Source: CAYXFZ01 sp964464385 (lineage in GTDB: Bacteria; Planctomycetota; UBA1135). From it: a DNA stretch of 33,143 nucleotides. The position numbers and the translations under genes are program-made. The DNA lies in contig CAYXFZ010000015.1 in assembly GCA_964464385.1 (NCBI GenBank), forward strand, positions 1-33,143, in the 5' to 3' direction. Shown here in pieces: positions 1 to 8,012 of this stretch; positions within the stretch are counted from its first letter, which is position 1; every line of letters begins with the position of its first letter. The notes beneath the pieces were generated by a model. It searched no databases. It was not told where the DNA came from and saw only the letters and a list, made by a program, of their open reading frames with translations.

Positions 1-184
1 CGGTGAGCTCTTCCCTCGCCTTTTCAACCTTACCGTTCCCGCCGAAACGGGACTTAGGCGGTACATTTTCTGTGGCACTTTCCCGAGGATCGCTCCCGGT
101 GGCCGTTAGCCACCACCGTGCCCTATGGAGCCCGGACTTTCCTCGGACGGGAGTTCCCGGCCGCGGTCGTCTGGACGACTCTCC
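1..184 (-). ncRNA. rnpB: RNase P RNA, bacterial class A (partial, 5' part)
   Basis: Catalytic RNA of ribonuclease P, which removes 5' leaders from pre-tRNAs. Read on the minus strand, the segment holds the universally conserved blocks of the family: GAGGAAAGTCCGGGCTCC (about 152-134), and the ACAGAAAATGTACCGCC-type block near 78-62 that forms part of the catalytic core. These are followed by a GGTAAGGTTGAAAAGG stretch and AAGAGCTCACCG at the window edge. The 5' end is inferred at about 184 (GGAGAGTCGTCC...), seven bases after a TATGAT hexamer. The 3' half, including the strand that closes helix P1, lies beyond position 1. It follows ruvX by about 33 bases on the same strand. Identification is essentially certain; the exact 5' end is inferred. 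Confidence 0.95.
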
Positions 185-190
185 GGCGGT

Positions 191-196
191 ATCATA
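191..196 (-). promoter_or_regulatory. Probable -10 box of rnpB
   Basis: TATGAT on the minus strand, in the short gap between the ruvX stop and the start of RNase P RNA. It would place the transcription start at about 184, which matches the expected RNA 5' end. No clear -35 is visible. The box lies in an imperfect inverted repeat (CCGGCG-TATGATA-CCGCCGG). Confidence 0.5.
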
Positions 197-217
197 CGCC
201 GGTTTGAGGAAAGCGGC

Positions 218-640
218 TTAGAGAACTTGGCGGAGAATGACAACGGCAGCCGCCGAATCCAACTTGTCCTTCCACTGCTTTTTCTTTTTGCCCGTTTTGC
301 GGAGAAGCTGCTCGGCCTCGCGTGTGCTAAACCTTTCATCCACTTCGAGGATTTCGAACCCCTCGGGTAATGTCCTGCGCAAGGAATCCAAAAAGAGGCG
401 TGTGCGAGAACATTGCGCGCCCTCCAAGCCAGAGGGTAGGTAGGGCATACCCACAACCAACTGGGTGACTTGATGCGAGCTTGCCAACTGGGCGACGGCT
501 TCTACCGTGCAATCCAAGTCTTCTTCCAGAATGGCATCCAACGGAGTGGCGACGATGCGCATTTCATCGGAGAGAGCCAGCCCTGTTCGTTTCATGCCGT
601 AATCCACGGCGAGGATGCGGCCGGGGATCTTCGAACTCAA
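218..640 (-). CDS. ruvX: RuvX/YqgF pre-16S rRNA nuclease family protein
   Basis: 140-residue RNase H-fold nuclease of the YqgF/RuvX family, of usual length. Family members act in 16S rRNA 5' end processing and were earlier proposed as Holliday-junction resolvases. Visible motifs: the first acidic strand AVDYGMKRTGLALSD (residues 11-25, with Asp13), VVGMP near 62-66, the DERFST block near 100-105, and the C-terminal LDSAAAVVIL with the last acidic residue. The start is TTG at 640. Its TTGA overlaps the manC stop by four bases, implying translational coupling. It is the last protein gene before rnpB. Confidence is high from motif order and length. Confidence 0.93.
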   Translation of the reverse strand: MSSKIPGRILAVDYGMKRTGLALSDEMRIVATPLDAILEEDLDCTVEAVAQLASSHQVTQLVVGMPYLPSGLEGAQCSRTRLFLDSLRRTLPEGFEILEVDERFSTREAEQLLRKTGKKKKQWKDKLDSAAAVVILRQVL

Positions 641-1722
641 AGAAGATCCTCGCGGCCCTCGACCCGCAAGCGTTCGACTAAGGCTTTGACATCCTCGGCA
701 CGATCGCGGGCGCAGACCAAAATGGCATCGCCAGTGCGCACCACCATAACGTTGTCCAGGCCGAGGACGGCAATGGAGGTTTCGGCATCGGCCCAGGCCA
801 GCACGCCCTTGGCATCCTCGGAAAACAATTGGCCTGCACCAGGAAGCAGGGCCAAGTTTTCTTGGCCGTCCTCGCTGAGGGCCTCATACAAGGCCGCCCA
901 AGTGCCAACATCACTCCAAGCAAAGGGGGTTTCCAAAACCAGGACGCCGGCAACCTTTTCCATGACGCCGGTATCTACAGGAACAGAAGGGAAATCCGGA
1001 TAGATTTTGTCCAGCACGGTGTTCCATTCCGAACTCCCGGGTTCGCCCTGCAGTTGCAATAATCCGGAAGCAATTTCCGGCAGGTGCTCGGCGAGGGCGG
1101 CCAGGATTGTGTCCGCTCGCCACACGAAAATTCCAGCGTTCCAAAAGTAAATCCCTTCTTGCAGAAACGATGCTGCGGTTTCTTGATCTGGTTTTTCGGT
1201 AAAGGAGTCCACTTCCCAAGCCGAGACGTCGGCAAACTCGCCGCACGGATCTGCGCGACGAATGTAGCCATAGCCCGTAGCCGGATGGGTGGGCGGAACG
1301 CCGAAAGTGACAAAGGCACCCGGTTTGGCGGCGGCTTCCGCTCCTCCTTGAAGAGCGCGCTGAAATTCCTCGTTGGGGGAGACCAAATGGTCGGCAGGCA
1401 GGCAGGCAAGGACCGCGTCGGGATCCCGGGCGACGATGGCCGTCGCCGCCAAGCCAACACAGGCGGCGGTATTGCGACCACAAGGCTCCTCCAAAATTTG
1501 CGCCGGGGGAATTTGCGGCAAGAGGGCCCGCGTGGCCTCCGCCTGATCGCGGCGAGTCACCAGCCAAATGCTTTCAGCCGGGAGCATTCCCTCCAGTCGT
1601 TCCACCGTGGCCACGACCAATGGGGTGCCGCCGATCGGCAAGAGTTGCTTGGGCAGGGTCGCGCGACTCGCGGGCCAAAACCGGGTGCCGGATCCCCCGG
1701 CCATGACGACTGCGTGCAACAT
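637..1722 (-). CDS. manC: Mannose-1-phosphate guanylyltransferase
   Basis: Makes GDP-mannose from mannose 1-phosphate and GTP, a cytoplasmic precursor for polysaccharides and LPS. The 361-residue protein opens with the nucleotidyltransferase signature VVMAGGSGTRFWPASR (residues 5-20), then LPKQLLPI (23-30), which supplies the catalytic lysine region. It also has SFTEKPD and WNAGIFVWRAD motifs typical of the GMP family. It lacks the C-terminal phosphomannose isomerase (cupin) half of bifunctional ManC/AlgA enzymes, so it is the short monofunctional type. ATG start at 1722, eleven bases after the AsmA-like gene. A TAGAAT hexamer lies eight bases before the ATG. The end overlaps ruvX by TTGA. 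Confidence 0.95.
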   Translation of the reverse strand: MLHAVVMAGGSGTRFWPASRATLPKQLLPIGGTPLVVATVERLEGMLPAESIWLVTRRDQAEATRALLPQIPPAQILEEPCGRNTAACVGLAATAIVARDPDAVLACLPADHLVSPNEEFQRALQGGAEAAAKPGAFVTFGVPPTHPATGYGYIRRADPCGEFADVSAWEVDSFTEKPDQETAASFLQEGIYFWNAGIFVWRADTILAALAEHLPEIASGLLQLQGEPGSSEWNTVLDKIYPDFPSVPVDTGVMEKVAGVLVLETPFAWSDVGTWAALYEALSEDGQENLALLPGAGQLFSEDAKGVLAWADAETSIAVLGLDNVMVVRTGDAILVCARDRAEDVKALVERLRVEGREDLL

Positions 1723-1733
1723 GCCTCGAGATT

Positions 1734-4700
1734 CTAGGTTCCCGGTGGGGTTTTCAGCGCCGACTCAGCTGGCGAAGCCTCTTCTTCATAGAAGGGCAGG
1801 GCGGGGGAGCGGCGCCAATCGGTTTCCTCGGGTTTGGGGACCCAAAGCGGGAAAGGAATGCGTTCATCCCCTTTGCCGCTCAGTTTGTGCAGAGCACGTT
1901 GCACGACTCGCGGATTTTCCGCAGGACCGAACACATCCTGTTCCACCAAGGGGTCGAACAACACATCCGTCAAGAGGGGGATGCCCCAGCCCAAGAGAGG
2001 GACGAAACCACTGCGGACCGTAACCTTGAGATCCAAGTAACCATCCAGACCAACCCAGCCCTCGCCTAAAACAGAAAGGAGGGGATGCACCAATTGAAAT
2101 CCTTCCATGCGGAGCCGGCCTCGATGGGCCTTCGGATTGGCTCGCAGAGTGAACTTGCCGGAATCGAAGACCGGTGGTTGAACACCAGCCGCCCGCCACA
2201 TCCGGCTGAGGATGGGCACAGCGCCAAGCGCCCCATTCTCGATCAGGATGCGGGCATCGCCCTGGTAGTCGGCGGGATCCGGCGAACGGCTCACAAAATT
2301 CAATTCGCCGTGAATTTTGCCGTCCAAGTCACCACCTAGGCCGAGCTCTTCTCGCACGCGGCCCAAATCCAATCCGTCCAAGATCACATGCAGAAACAAG
2401 GGGGCTGAGGAAGTCAATCCAATCCGAAGTTGGCCAGCGAAGGATTCGTCATCCAGGCCCAACCCACCGGTGCGCACGCGGCCGCCCAGAATTTTGGCGT
2501 CCAACTCCGTCCAGCGCAATTGATCCGGAGTCAAGGCAATGCGGGCGCGGGCCTCCTGCATGCGGAAACCACTCACCAATCCCTGGCCGTTCTGGAGAAA
2601 AAGTTTGCCTTGAAAGTTCTCGGCATCCTGCCAGCGGAAGGAGTGAATTTCGAGCTTGCCCTCTCCTTCCGCAAAACCGGGCGCAGCGGCAATGGAAACC
2701 TCGTGTAGCAGGAGGTGGCCCGTCAAGCTAAATTCCATTTGTTCGCGGTCTGCGTCCACGAGAAGTTGCAGATCCTGGGCCCCGATTCTGCCCTCCAATC
2801 CGAGTTTGCGCATCGCCGCCCAGGCGCCGGGCGACAACAACTCAGGCAGGGGACCGTCCAAGGCCAGGCCCTCTGGCGAGTTGAGCAGGGCCCGCACTTG
2901 GCCCTGGCCATCAGCGGTCTTCAGGGAGGCGTTGCTGAACAGGAAGGTGCCGACTCGGCCGCGGACGACGCCCTCACCCTTTTCGAGCCCACCGGGTTGC
3001 AGGAGAAAACTCCCTTCCACTTGGGCAGCACCGGCCTGCACCAAAGTGGGTTCGCGGATTTTCAAGGGGTGCAATCGCAATAGACCGCGCGGTTCCGGCG
3101 ATGCCCCCAATTGCAGGGCGGCAGTCAAGCTGGCTTGGCCGCCCCATTCCAGAGAACGACTGGGATCTGCCTCCAAGCCCACCACTGCTCGGGTGAGTCG
3201 GATCGTTTGTTCTTCCAAGCCAATGTTCTCGGCGTGCAAGGTGGCCGTTGCCGCTTGGGCGCCACCAAATCCAACGCCGACCAAACTCATTTGCACGGCA
3301 CCCTCGGCGCAAATCCCGGAGACTCGCGGGGCGGCAATCAGAGTGCGGCCTTCGGCAACCACGGCCGTGACTGCTCCGGAGAGTTGGGCCAGCGAGGCCC
3401 GCGCGCGTTGCCATGCCAAGGTGCCGTGGTCCCCCAACCATCGCAACAACACTTGCGGCGAGGAATTCCGGCTGGGCCGGCGGACCGAGAGAGAGACCGG
3501 TGACGGGCCCGTGGGGTGAAAACTGGACATGCCCTCGGGGAGGCGTAGAAAACCCTCCAAGACGAGCAAGTCTTCCGACGAGGGCTCCAAACCTTGCGCA
3601 AAACTCAACTGAGCGGTGAGGGCCGGGTTCTTTCCGTCTACGACACTGCGAATTTCCCCCTGCAGAACGCCGGGACCACCGAGAGCGTGAATATCTCCTG
3701 AAAACATCGCCGCTCCTGGACGCCACTCGACCTGTACGGCATCCGCTACCACGGCGATAGGGAGGATACGCGGCCGGAGAGAGGCACCCGCAAGTTGAGC
3801 ACGCAGTCGCAGATCGGTCGTTGGATTGCGGAGGGCGCGGCGCAGACTGAATTGGAAATCCGCCGTGCCATCCTTGGGGCCGCCCAGTTCCCGCCAGACG
3901 GAAGCGGCCTCCGGTGTGCCGCCTAGGGCCGAGGTAATGCGGGAATCCAGAGGAAGACCGGCCACCGAAAAGTCCACCTGAATTCCGGCGGGTCCCTCCC
4001 CCAATTGAAGACCTCCATCAAACTGCGCCGGCGCATCCCCCATGATTCCCTGGCCCGCAAAGGAAAGGGCCTGCTCGGCAAGGACCAAACTTCCCTGAAT
4101 GTTGGCAATGGGGTAAGGAAAAGAGGGACGATCTCCATCCTTCTCCAAAAAACCCCGAAAAGTCATTGCGACACCGTCCAGGGGCAGGTGCACCACGCGC
4201 AATGTTTCTTGGCTTTGTTCCCATTCCAGGGCGGCGCGGATGGGAATACCCCCGCGCATTTCCAGGGCTTCCAAAGCATTGGCAACTCCAGCATCCAAAG
4301 TGCGAATCCAAGAAATGCGTTCCTCGTCCACAACGAAGGCGTGGGCGCGTGCGTCCACTCGCGCGTCCCAAGCACCATCCTTCCAGCGCAACCAAGCTCT
4401 GGCCTCCACTGGGGATTCCAATACCGCGCCTTGGGCCTTCACGCGCAGGCCCACGGCCGGATCGCCGAACACCGCGAGTTGATCCAAGCGGACACTCAGG
4501 GGTGGTTGGTCCAGGGAGAGTGTCACTCCGGCAAGTTCGGCGGCTATGCGCAAATGACCCTCTTCGAGGCGGGCTTGCAAAGAAAACGCATCCGCCTGCA
4601 AATCGAAGGGCAAAAAGGCCGGGATTTGAAGGGGCGCCTCGGGACAAAGCAAGTCCAAGCGGCTCCCGTCCCTCGTGATCTCCAATTGGACCCGACCCGC

Positions 4701-5210
4701 GGGACCATACGCCGTCGTGATCGTGCCCACCAAGCGTAGGCCTTCCCGGGACCCTTCGCCTCGCGCTTGCACCACAAGGGCCTCCCATTCTTCCTCTTCG
4801 GCAGCGGCAAAGAGGAAGCGGACTTGGCTGCATTCCAGGGAGGGGTAGCCCCCTCCACCCTCGCCCGTTTGGCCGAGGAGGTGGTTCAAGCGATCGGTAC
4901 GAATCAGGCCGTCGCGGAGTTGCAGGCGTCGGGGCTGCAAAAAGGTGGCACTCCATGGCACCAGATCCAGTTGCAGAACGGCGGTCTCAAGGGCAAGGGC
5001 TTGACCGTTCACCCCTAAAGCCAGGGATTGCACCTGCAGTTCGCCCGGCCCCCAGCGGAAGGAACACGAGGCCAGGGAAACCGGAGTGCCTGGGGCGAGT
5101 TGCGCTCGCAGGAGATCCTCGACTTGGGTCTTGGGCAGAGGAATGGGGAGCCAGCCGCTCATGACCAGCAGGGCCAGGGCTAATCCCAAACGAAAACGAA
5201 GGGTCTTCAA
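1734..5210 (-). CDS. Large AsmA-like envelope protein
   Basis: 1158-residue protein with an N-terminal signal anchor (about residues 7-24). The very long body is rich in short beta-strand repeats of the kind seen in AsmA/YhdP/TamB proteins. These are thought to form bridges carrying lipids between inner and outer membrane. The C-terminal ~200 residues (GDLDGKIHGELNF, then KVTVRSGFVPLLGWG and LLTDVLFDPLVEQDVFGP) match the AsmA-like C-terminal region, where a tail of the last strands precedes a proline-rich end. The TTG start at 5210 overlaps the alr stop (TTGA). Substrate and exact subfamily cannot be told from sequence; placement with manC and alr fits envelope biogenesis. Confidence 0.8.
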   Translation of the reverse strand: MKTLRFRLGLALALLVMSGWLPIPLPKTQVEDLLRAQLAPGTPVSLASCSFRWGPGELQVQSLALGVNGQALALETAVLQLDLVPWSATFLQPRRLQLRDGLIRTDRLNHLLGQTGEGGGGYPSLECSQVRFLFAAAEEEEWEALVVQARGEGSREGLRLVGTITTAYGPAGRVQLEITRDGSRLDLLCPEAPLQIPAFLPFDLQADAFSLQARLEEGHLRIAAELAGVTLSLDQPPLSVRLDQLAVFGDPAVGLRVKAQGAVLESPVEARAWLRWKDGAWDARVDARAHAFVVDEERISWIRTLDAGVANALEALEMRGGIPIRAALEWEQSQETLRVVHLPLDGVAMTFRGFLEKDGDRPSFPYPIANIQGSLVLAEQALSFAGQGIMGDAPAQFDGGLQLGEGPAGIQVDFSVAGLPLDSRITSALGGTPEAASVWRELGGPKDGTADFQFSLRRALRNPTTDLRLRAQLAGASLRPRILPIAVVADAVQVEWRPGAAMFSGDIHALGGPGVLQGEIRSVVDGKNPALTAQLSFAQGLEPSSEDLLVLEGFLRLPEGMSSFHPTGPSPVSLSVRRPSRNSSPQVLLRWLGDHGTLAWQRARASLAQLSGAVTAVVAEGRTLIAAPRVSGICAEGAVQMSLVGVGFGGAQAATATLHAENIGLEEQTIRLTRAVVGLEADPSRSLEWGGQASLTAALQLGASPEPRGLLRLHPLKIREPTLVQAGAAQVEGSFLLQPGGLEKGEGVVRGRVGTFLFSNASLKTADGQGQVRALLNSPEGLALDGPLPELLSPGAWAAMRKLGLEGRIGAQDLQLLVDADREQMEFSLTGHLLLHEVSIAAAPGFAEGEGKLEIHSFRWQDAENFQGKLFLQNGQGLVSGFRMQEARARIALTPDQLRWTELDAKILGGRVRTGGLGLDDESFAGQLRIGLTSSAPLFLHVILDGLDLGRVREELGLGGDLDGKIHGELNFVSRSPDPADYQGDARILIENGALGAVPILSRMWRAAGVQPPVFDSGKFTLRANPKAHRGRLRMEGFQLVHPLLSVLGEGWVGLDGYLDLKVTVRSGFVPLLGWGIPLLTDVLFDPLVEQDVFGPAENPRVVQRALHKLSGKGDERIPFPLWVPKPEETDWRRSPALPFYEEEASPAESALKTPPGT

Positions 5211-6361
5211 TTGCGGCTGTGCTCCGTGCTGGGGGCGGGCGACTCCTTGCGCATGACCCGTGCGACCCGGCTGCCGATGGAGCAGGTGATTTCATAGGGA
5301 ATCGTGCCAGCGGCAGCGGCCACATCCTCGACCCGAAGGCATTGATTTCCATCTTGCCCAATGAGGGTGGCGGGATCGCCCACGGTGACTCCGGGCACAT
5401 GGCCCACATCCAATGTGAGGTAGTCCATGGACACAGCGCCGACCACGGGACAGCGCTGACCATGCAGGAGGGCCTCGCCCCGACCCTCCGCGCCCAGGCG
5501 AAAGGGAATTCCATCGTGGTAACCCAAGGGAAGGGTGGCCAAACGGGTGGGTCGGGAAGCACGCCAACGTCCGCCATACCCCACGGTGGTCCCGGCGGGG
5601 ATGTCCTTCAAGAAGACCACCTGGGCCTGCAAGCTGAGGACGGGGCGCAAGCGTTCGGTGTGCGGAAAATCCTGAGGCAACATGCCGTAGAGGGCAATGC
5701 CCGGACGCACGGCATCACCCAAGGGGTTTTGGCCCGTGAAGATGGCTGTACTGTTGGCGAAATGGACACAACCGGGTTGGATGTGGTGGGCGCGCAGTTC
5801 CGCCAGCACCTCTTGAAAAACTTGTGCTTGGGCCCGAGCGGAAGGATCCCGAAATCCATCCCGCGCGGCAAAGTGCGTCATGACACCGCGGAGTTCCAGC
5901 CAAGGTTCGCTGGCGATGGCCTGGGCCACCCGCAATGCGGCAGGTGGACGCACTCCCAAGCGCCCCATGCCGGTATCCACCTTTAAATGCACGCCGAGCA
6001 AGCGTCCGGTGCGGCGAGCGGCCTCTCCCAAGAGCAGAGTGCGGCTCTCGGAATGGACGCCGACCTCGACATCGTGCTGAAGAAGGGCATCCACTTCCGC
6101 ATCAATGACGGTGCCCAGGATCAGCAAAGGAAGTTCAATGCCAGCGGCCCGCAATTCCAGGGCTTCGCGACTATCGCCGACGCCAATCCGGGAAATGCCT
6201 TCTTCGGCACACACTTGGGCGATTTGCGGAGCGCCGTGGCCATAGGCGTTTGCCTTAAGGACAGGCCAAGTTGCAGCAGAACCGGCCAATTCGCGCACCA
6301 CGCGAAGGTTGTGGCGAAAAGCGTCGAGATCAATCTCCAGCCAGGAGCGGTGGCCGCGCAT
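5207..6361 (-). CDS. alr: Alanine racemase
   Basis: PLP-dependent interconversion of L- and D-alanine, supplying D-Ala for peptidoglycan. The 384-residue length is normal. The PLP lysine is Lys36 in the VLKANAYGHG motif. The second catalytic base is the tyrosine of VGYGGRW, followed by LATLPLGYHDG, the standard C-terminal beta-domain signature. DTGMGRLGVRP and VSMDYLTLDVG are also family motifs. ATG start at 6361, eleven bases downstream of the preceding hypothetical gene. The stop is fused in TTGA to the start of the AsmA-like gene. Its presence indicates that the organism makes a D-Ala-containing cell wall. Confidence 0.97.
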   Translation of the reverse strand: MRGHRSWLEIDLDAFRHNLRVVRELAGSAATWPVLKANAYGHGAPQIAQVCAEEGISRIGVGDSREALELRAAGIELPLLILGTVIDAEVDALLQHDVEVGVHSESRTLLLGEAARRTGRLLGVHLKVDTGMGRLGVRPPAALRVAQAIASEPWLELRGVMTHFAARDGFRDPSARAQAQVFQEVLAELRAHHIQPGCVHFANSTAIFTGQNPLGDAVRPGIALYGMLPQDFPHTERLRPVLSLQAQVVFLKDIPAGTTVGYGGRWRASRPTRLATLPLGYHDGIPFRLGAEGRGEALLHGQRCPVVGAVSMDYLTLDVGHVPGVTVGDPATLIGQDGNQCLRVEDVAAAAGTIPYEITCSIGSRVARVMRKESPAPSTEHSRN

Positions 6362-6372
6362 CAGGGGCTAGG

Positions 6373-7482
6373 TTAGCGCCGACCAAGGCCCAAGAGTCCC
6401 TCCTCCCGCGCGACTTGGATTACGGCCTCACGCATGAGGGAACTCAGATTGGGTGCTGGTGGGGGGAGTGGTGGAGTTTCTTTTGCCAAGGTCAAGACTG
6501 TGCCGAAAAAGGAGGGCCGGTCGGAATGTTCCGTCAGGATTTCCGCCATTTTCTGCGGATCCCATGCGGCGACCCTCCAAGCCAGATTGATCTCAAGGCC
6601 CAAACTTGCGTAAAGAGGAGAAACGACTTGGCCCGGATCCAGAGCGGTGGCCAAGGCTAGGCGCAGTTGGTGGTATTCATGCCATTCTTGAAAGGAGTCC
6701 CGGATGCGTTCATAAATTTGCCCATGCATGCGTTTGGGAATGGGGGAGCGTACTCGGTTTTCTAAGGCTACGGTGCGTAACCAAGCAACCGCCTCGACAT
6801 CCGAAATTTCCAGTTCCTCGCCGGAGTTCCATACATCTGCCAATCGCATGCCTGCGTAAATTCTTCCAGTACGGTCTCGCCAATGGAGATTGAAATATCT
6901 CGCAGGAGCTGCCATTGCGGGGTGGGTGTGCAAGAGCACTTGTCCCCAGGCCTTAGCCAAGCCGGGTTGAGCCCAAAGTCCTTGCAGAAGTCGGGCCAAT
7001 TGGTCCTTGGGGGGGATGGCCTGGATCGGGGCGATCAAGAGTCCGCGACCAGCATTCCAATCCCATTCTTGGCCGTGCAGGGGAGGACCCGATGGAAAAA
7101 AATGCCGCGCTGCCTTTTGCCAAGTGCTGCTTTTGGCGTCCAAGGCCTGCGTTTTCAGTTTCAGAGCTGGGGCATAGGCCTTGCTGGACCAGGCTCGGGT
7201 AGGTTGATAGGGAGTGGCGGAAATTTTCCGACTTTGAATCTCGGCGTGAAGTTTAGAAACTGCACTAGCGATGGGGTGCGCGCAGCCTTCTGCCGCTTCT
7301 TCGGCACGGGCGAGAATGCGCATCTGTTCTTCCAGGGACAAGTCCGCGTAACGATCCAAGATGGTCTCGGCCAAGCGGTCGGTCCCACTTTGGGGCAACA
7401 TGGCAAGGAGCAGGGCGGCGGGAAGGAGGGTCACAGCAGACAGAATAAGCTCCAATCCTGGAATAAAGCCAATTTTTGGCAT
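6373..7482 (-). CDS. Unrecognised 369-residue protein with N-terminal hydrophobic segment
   Basis: I do not recognise a family. The first ~30 residues hold a hydrophobic stretch (LELILSAVTLLPAALLLAML) that could be a signal peptide or membrane anchor. The rest looks like a soluble, mostly helical domain rich in Trp, Arg and Leu (for example EWDWNAGRGLL and FNLHWRDRTGR), with a Pro-rich spacer (PPLPPPAPN) before a short basic helix at the C-terminus. ATG at 7482, no Shine-Dalgarno. It heads the operon hyp-alr-asmA-like-manC-ruvX and is divergent from the histone gene, so it may share a control region with it. An exported or membrane-anchored envelope role is only a guess from its neighbours. 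Confidence 0.75.
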   Translation of the reverse strand: MPKIGFIPGLELILSAVTLLPAALLLAMLPQSGTDRLAETILDRYADLSLEEQMRILARAEEAAEGCAHPIASAVSKLHAEIQSRKISATPYQPTRAWSSKAYAPALKLKTQALDAKSSTWQKAARHFFPSGPPLHGQEWDWNAGRGLLIAPIQAIPPKDQLARLLQGLWAQPGLAKAWGQVLLHTHPAMAAPARYFNLHWRDRTGRIYAGMRLADVWNSGEELEISDVEAVAWLRTVALENRVRSPIPKRMHGQIYERIRDSFQEWHEYHQLRLALATALDPGQVVSPLYASLGLEINLAWRVAAWDPQKMAEILTEHSDRPSFFGTVLTLAKETPPLPPPAPNLSSLMREAVIQVAREEGLLGLGRR

Positions 7483-7514
7483 TTCACGGTTGACTCAGAG
7501 CGGATGATGCCGTC

Positions 7515-7542
7515 ACACTACCGATCCGTTGGCCCTCGCCAA
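7515..7542 (-). promoter_or_regulatory. Candidate promoter for the hyp-alr operon
   Basis: On the minus strand, TTGGCG (7542-7537) and TAGTGT (7520-7515) are separated by 16 bases and end 32 bases before the ATG at 7482. Both boxes are moderate matches to sigma-70 consensus. The -35 lies inside the inverted repeat at 7528-7543. Confidence 0.4.
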
Positions 7543-7543
7543 C
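7528..7543. repeat. Perfect inverted repeat in the divergent hyp/histone control region
   Basis: GTTGGC-CCTC-GCCAAC: six-base arms and a four-base centre, placed between the two divergent genes and overlapping the putative -35 of the minus-strand operon. It could be an operator half-site pair or, on the plus strand, a leader hairpin of the histone mRNA. Nothing in the sequence decides between these. Confidence 0.5.
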
Positions 7544-7584
7544 CAATCTTTCCCTGAAACTCGCCGTTCCTAGGCACCATAAAC

Positions 7585-7890
7585 ATGGCTCCCAAAAAGA
7601 AGACAAAGAAAAAGGCAACCCGCAAGGCTGCCAACAAGAAGACCAACAAGAAAGTCAACAAGAAGACTGCTTCCTGGAAGAACACTTCCAAGAAGGCTAG
7701 CAAAAAGTCCAACAAGAAAGCTTTCGATCTCATCATCTCCAAGAGCCGCACCAAAGCGGCCGTGAACAGCTGCAACGTCTCTGGCGATTTCTACGCCGCC
7801 CTGGACCACTACGTTCGCGACGCCATCACCTCCGCCGAGGAACGCGCCTGGGCCAACAACCGCAAGACTCTGCGCCCTCAGGATCTCTAA
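7585..7890 (+). CDS. Histone-fold DNA-binding protein with lysine-rich N-terminal tail
   Basis: 101 residues in two parts. Residues 1-45 form a disordered, H1/Hc1-like tail (MAPKKKTKKKATRKAANKK...) with about 20 lysines. Residues 47-101 match a bacterial single histone fold of the type known from Bdellovibrio Bd0055. They give a short alpha-1 (FDLIISKSRTKAAV, 47-60), a loop, NVSGDFYAALDHYVRDAI leading the long alpha-2 (68-90), and NNRKTLRPQDL (91-101), corresponding to loop 2 with its Arg-Lys-Thr DNA-contact signature. The protein stops at the start of alpha-3, as in other short bacterial histones. The known family folds as a dimer and coats or bends DNA. Only plus-strand gene between two long minus-strand operons; ATG at 7585 without a Shine-Dalgarno; followed by a strong terminator, so monocistronic. 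Lys codons are mainly AAG. The fold assignment is by motif recognition, not a search. Confidence 0.85.
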   Translation: MAPKKKTKKKATRKAANKKTNKKVNKKTASWKNTSKKASKKSNKKAFDLIISKSRTKAAVNSCNVSGDFYAALDHYVRDAITSAEERAWANNRKTLRPQDL

Positions 7891-7904
7891 GCCAACTCTG
7901 GCTT
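7889..7904 (+). other. Small hairpin overlapping the histone stop codon
   Basis: AAGCCA-ACTC-TGGCTT, a perfect six-base stem whose first bases are the last two of the TAA stop. It is separated by four bases from the main terminator stem. It might protect the mRNA 3' end or help termination. Confidence 0.4.
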
Positions 7905-7908
7905 CCCT

Positions 7909-7944
7909 ACGGTGTGCTTCTCTCGGGAAGCACACCGTTTTTTA
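7909..7944 (+). terminator. Strong intrinsic terminator of the histone gene
   Basis: A perfect twelve-base stem ACGGTGTGCTTC / GAAGCACACCGT (7909-7920 and 7927-7938) with a six-base loop TCTCGG, followed directly by TTTTTATT. It has the classic Rho-independent layout in the plus direction. On the minus strand there is no U-run after the stem, so it probably does not serve the tsaB operon. Confidence 0.92.
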
Positions 7945-8012
7945 TTGCCTTTTTGCGTGGATTTCAATTCCGTTCCCTTGTGCAATCCCCTAGCCCTAAC
8001 AGTGCAGTAGGT

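Noticed and set aside
7909..7944. Hairpin as terminator for the tsaB operon as well
   Set aside because: On the minus strand the stem is not followed by a T-run; the layout fits only the plus-strand histone gene.
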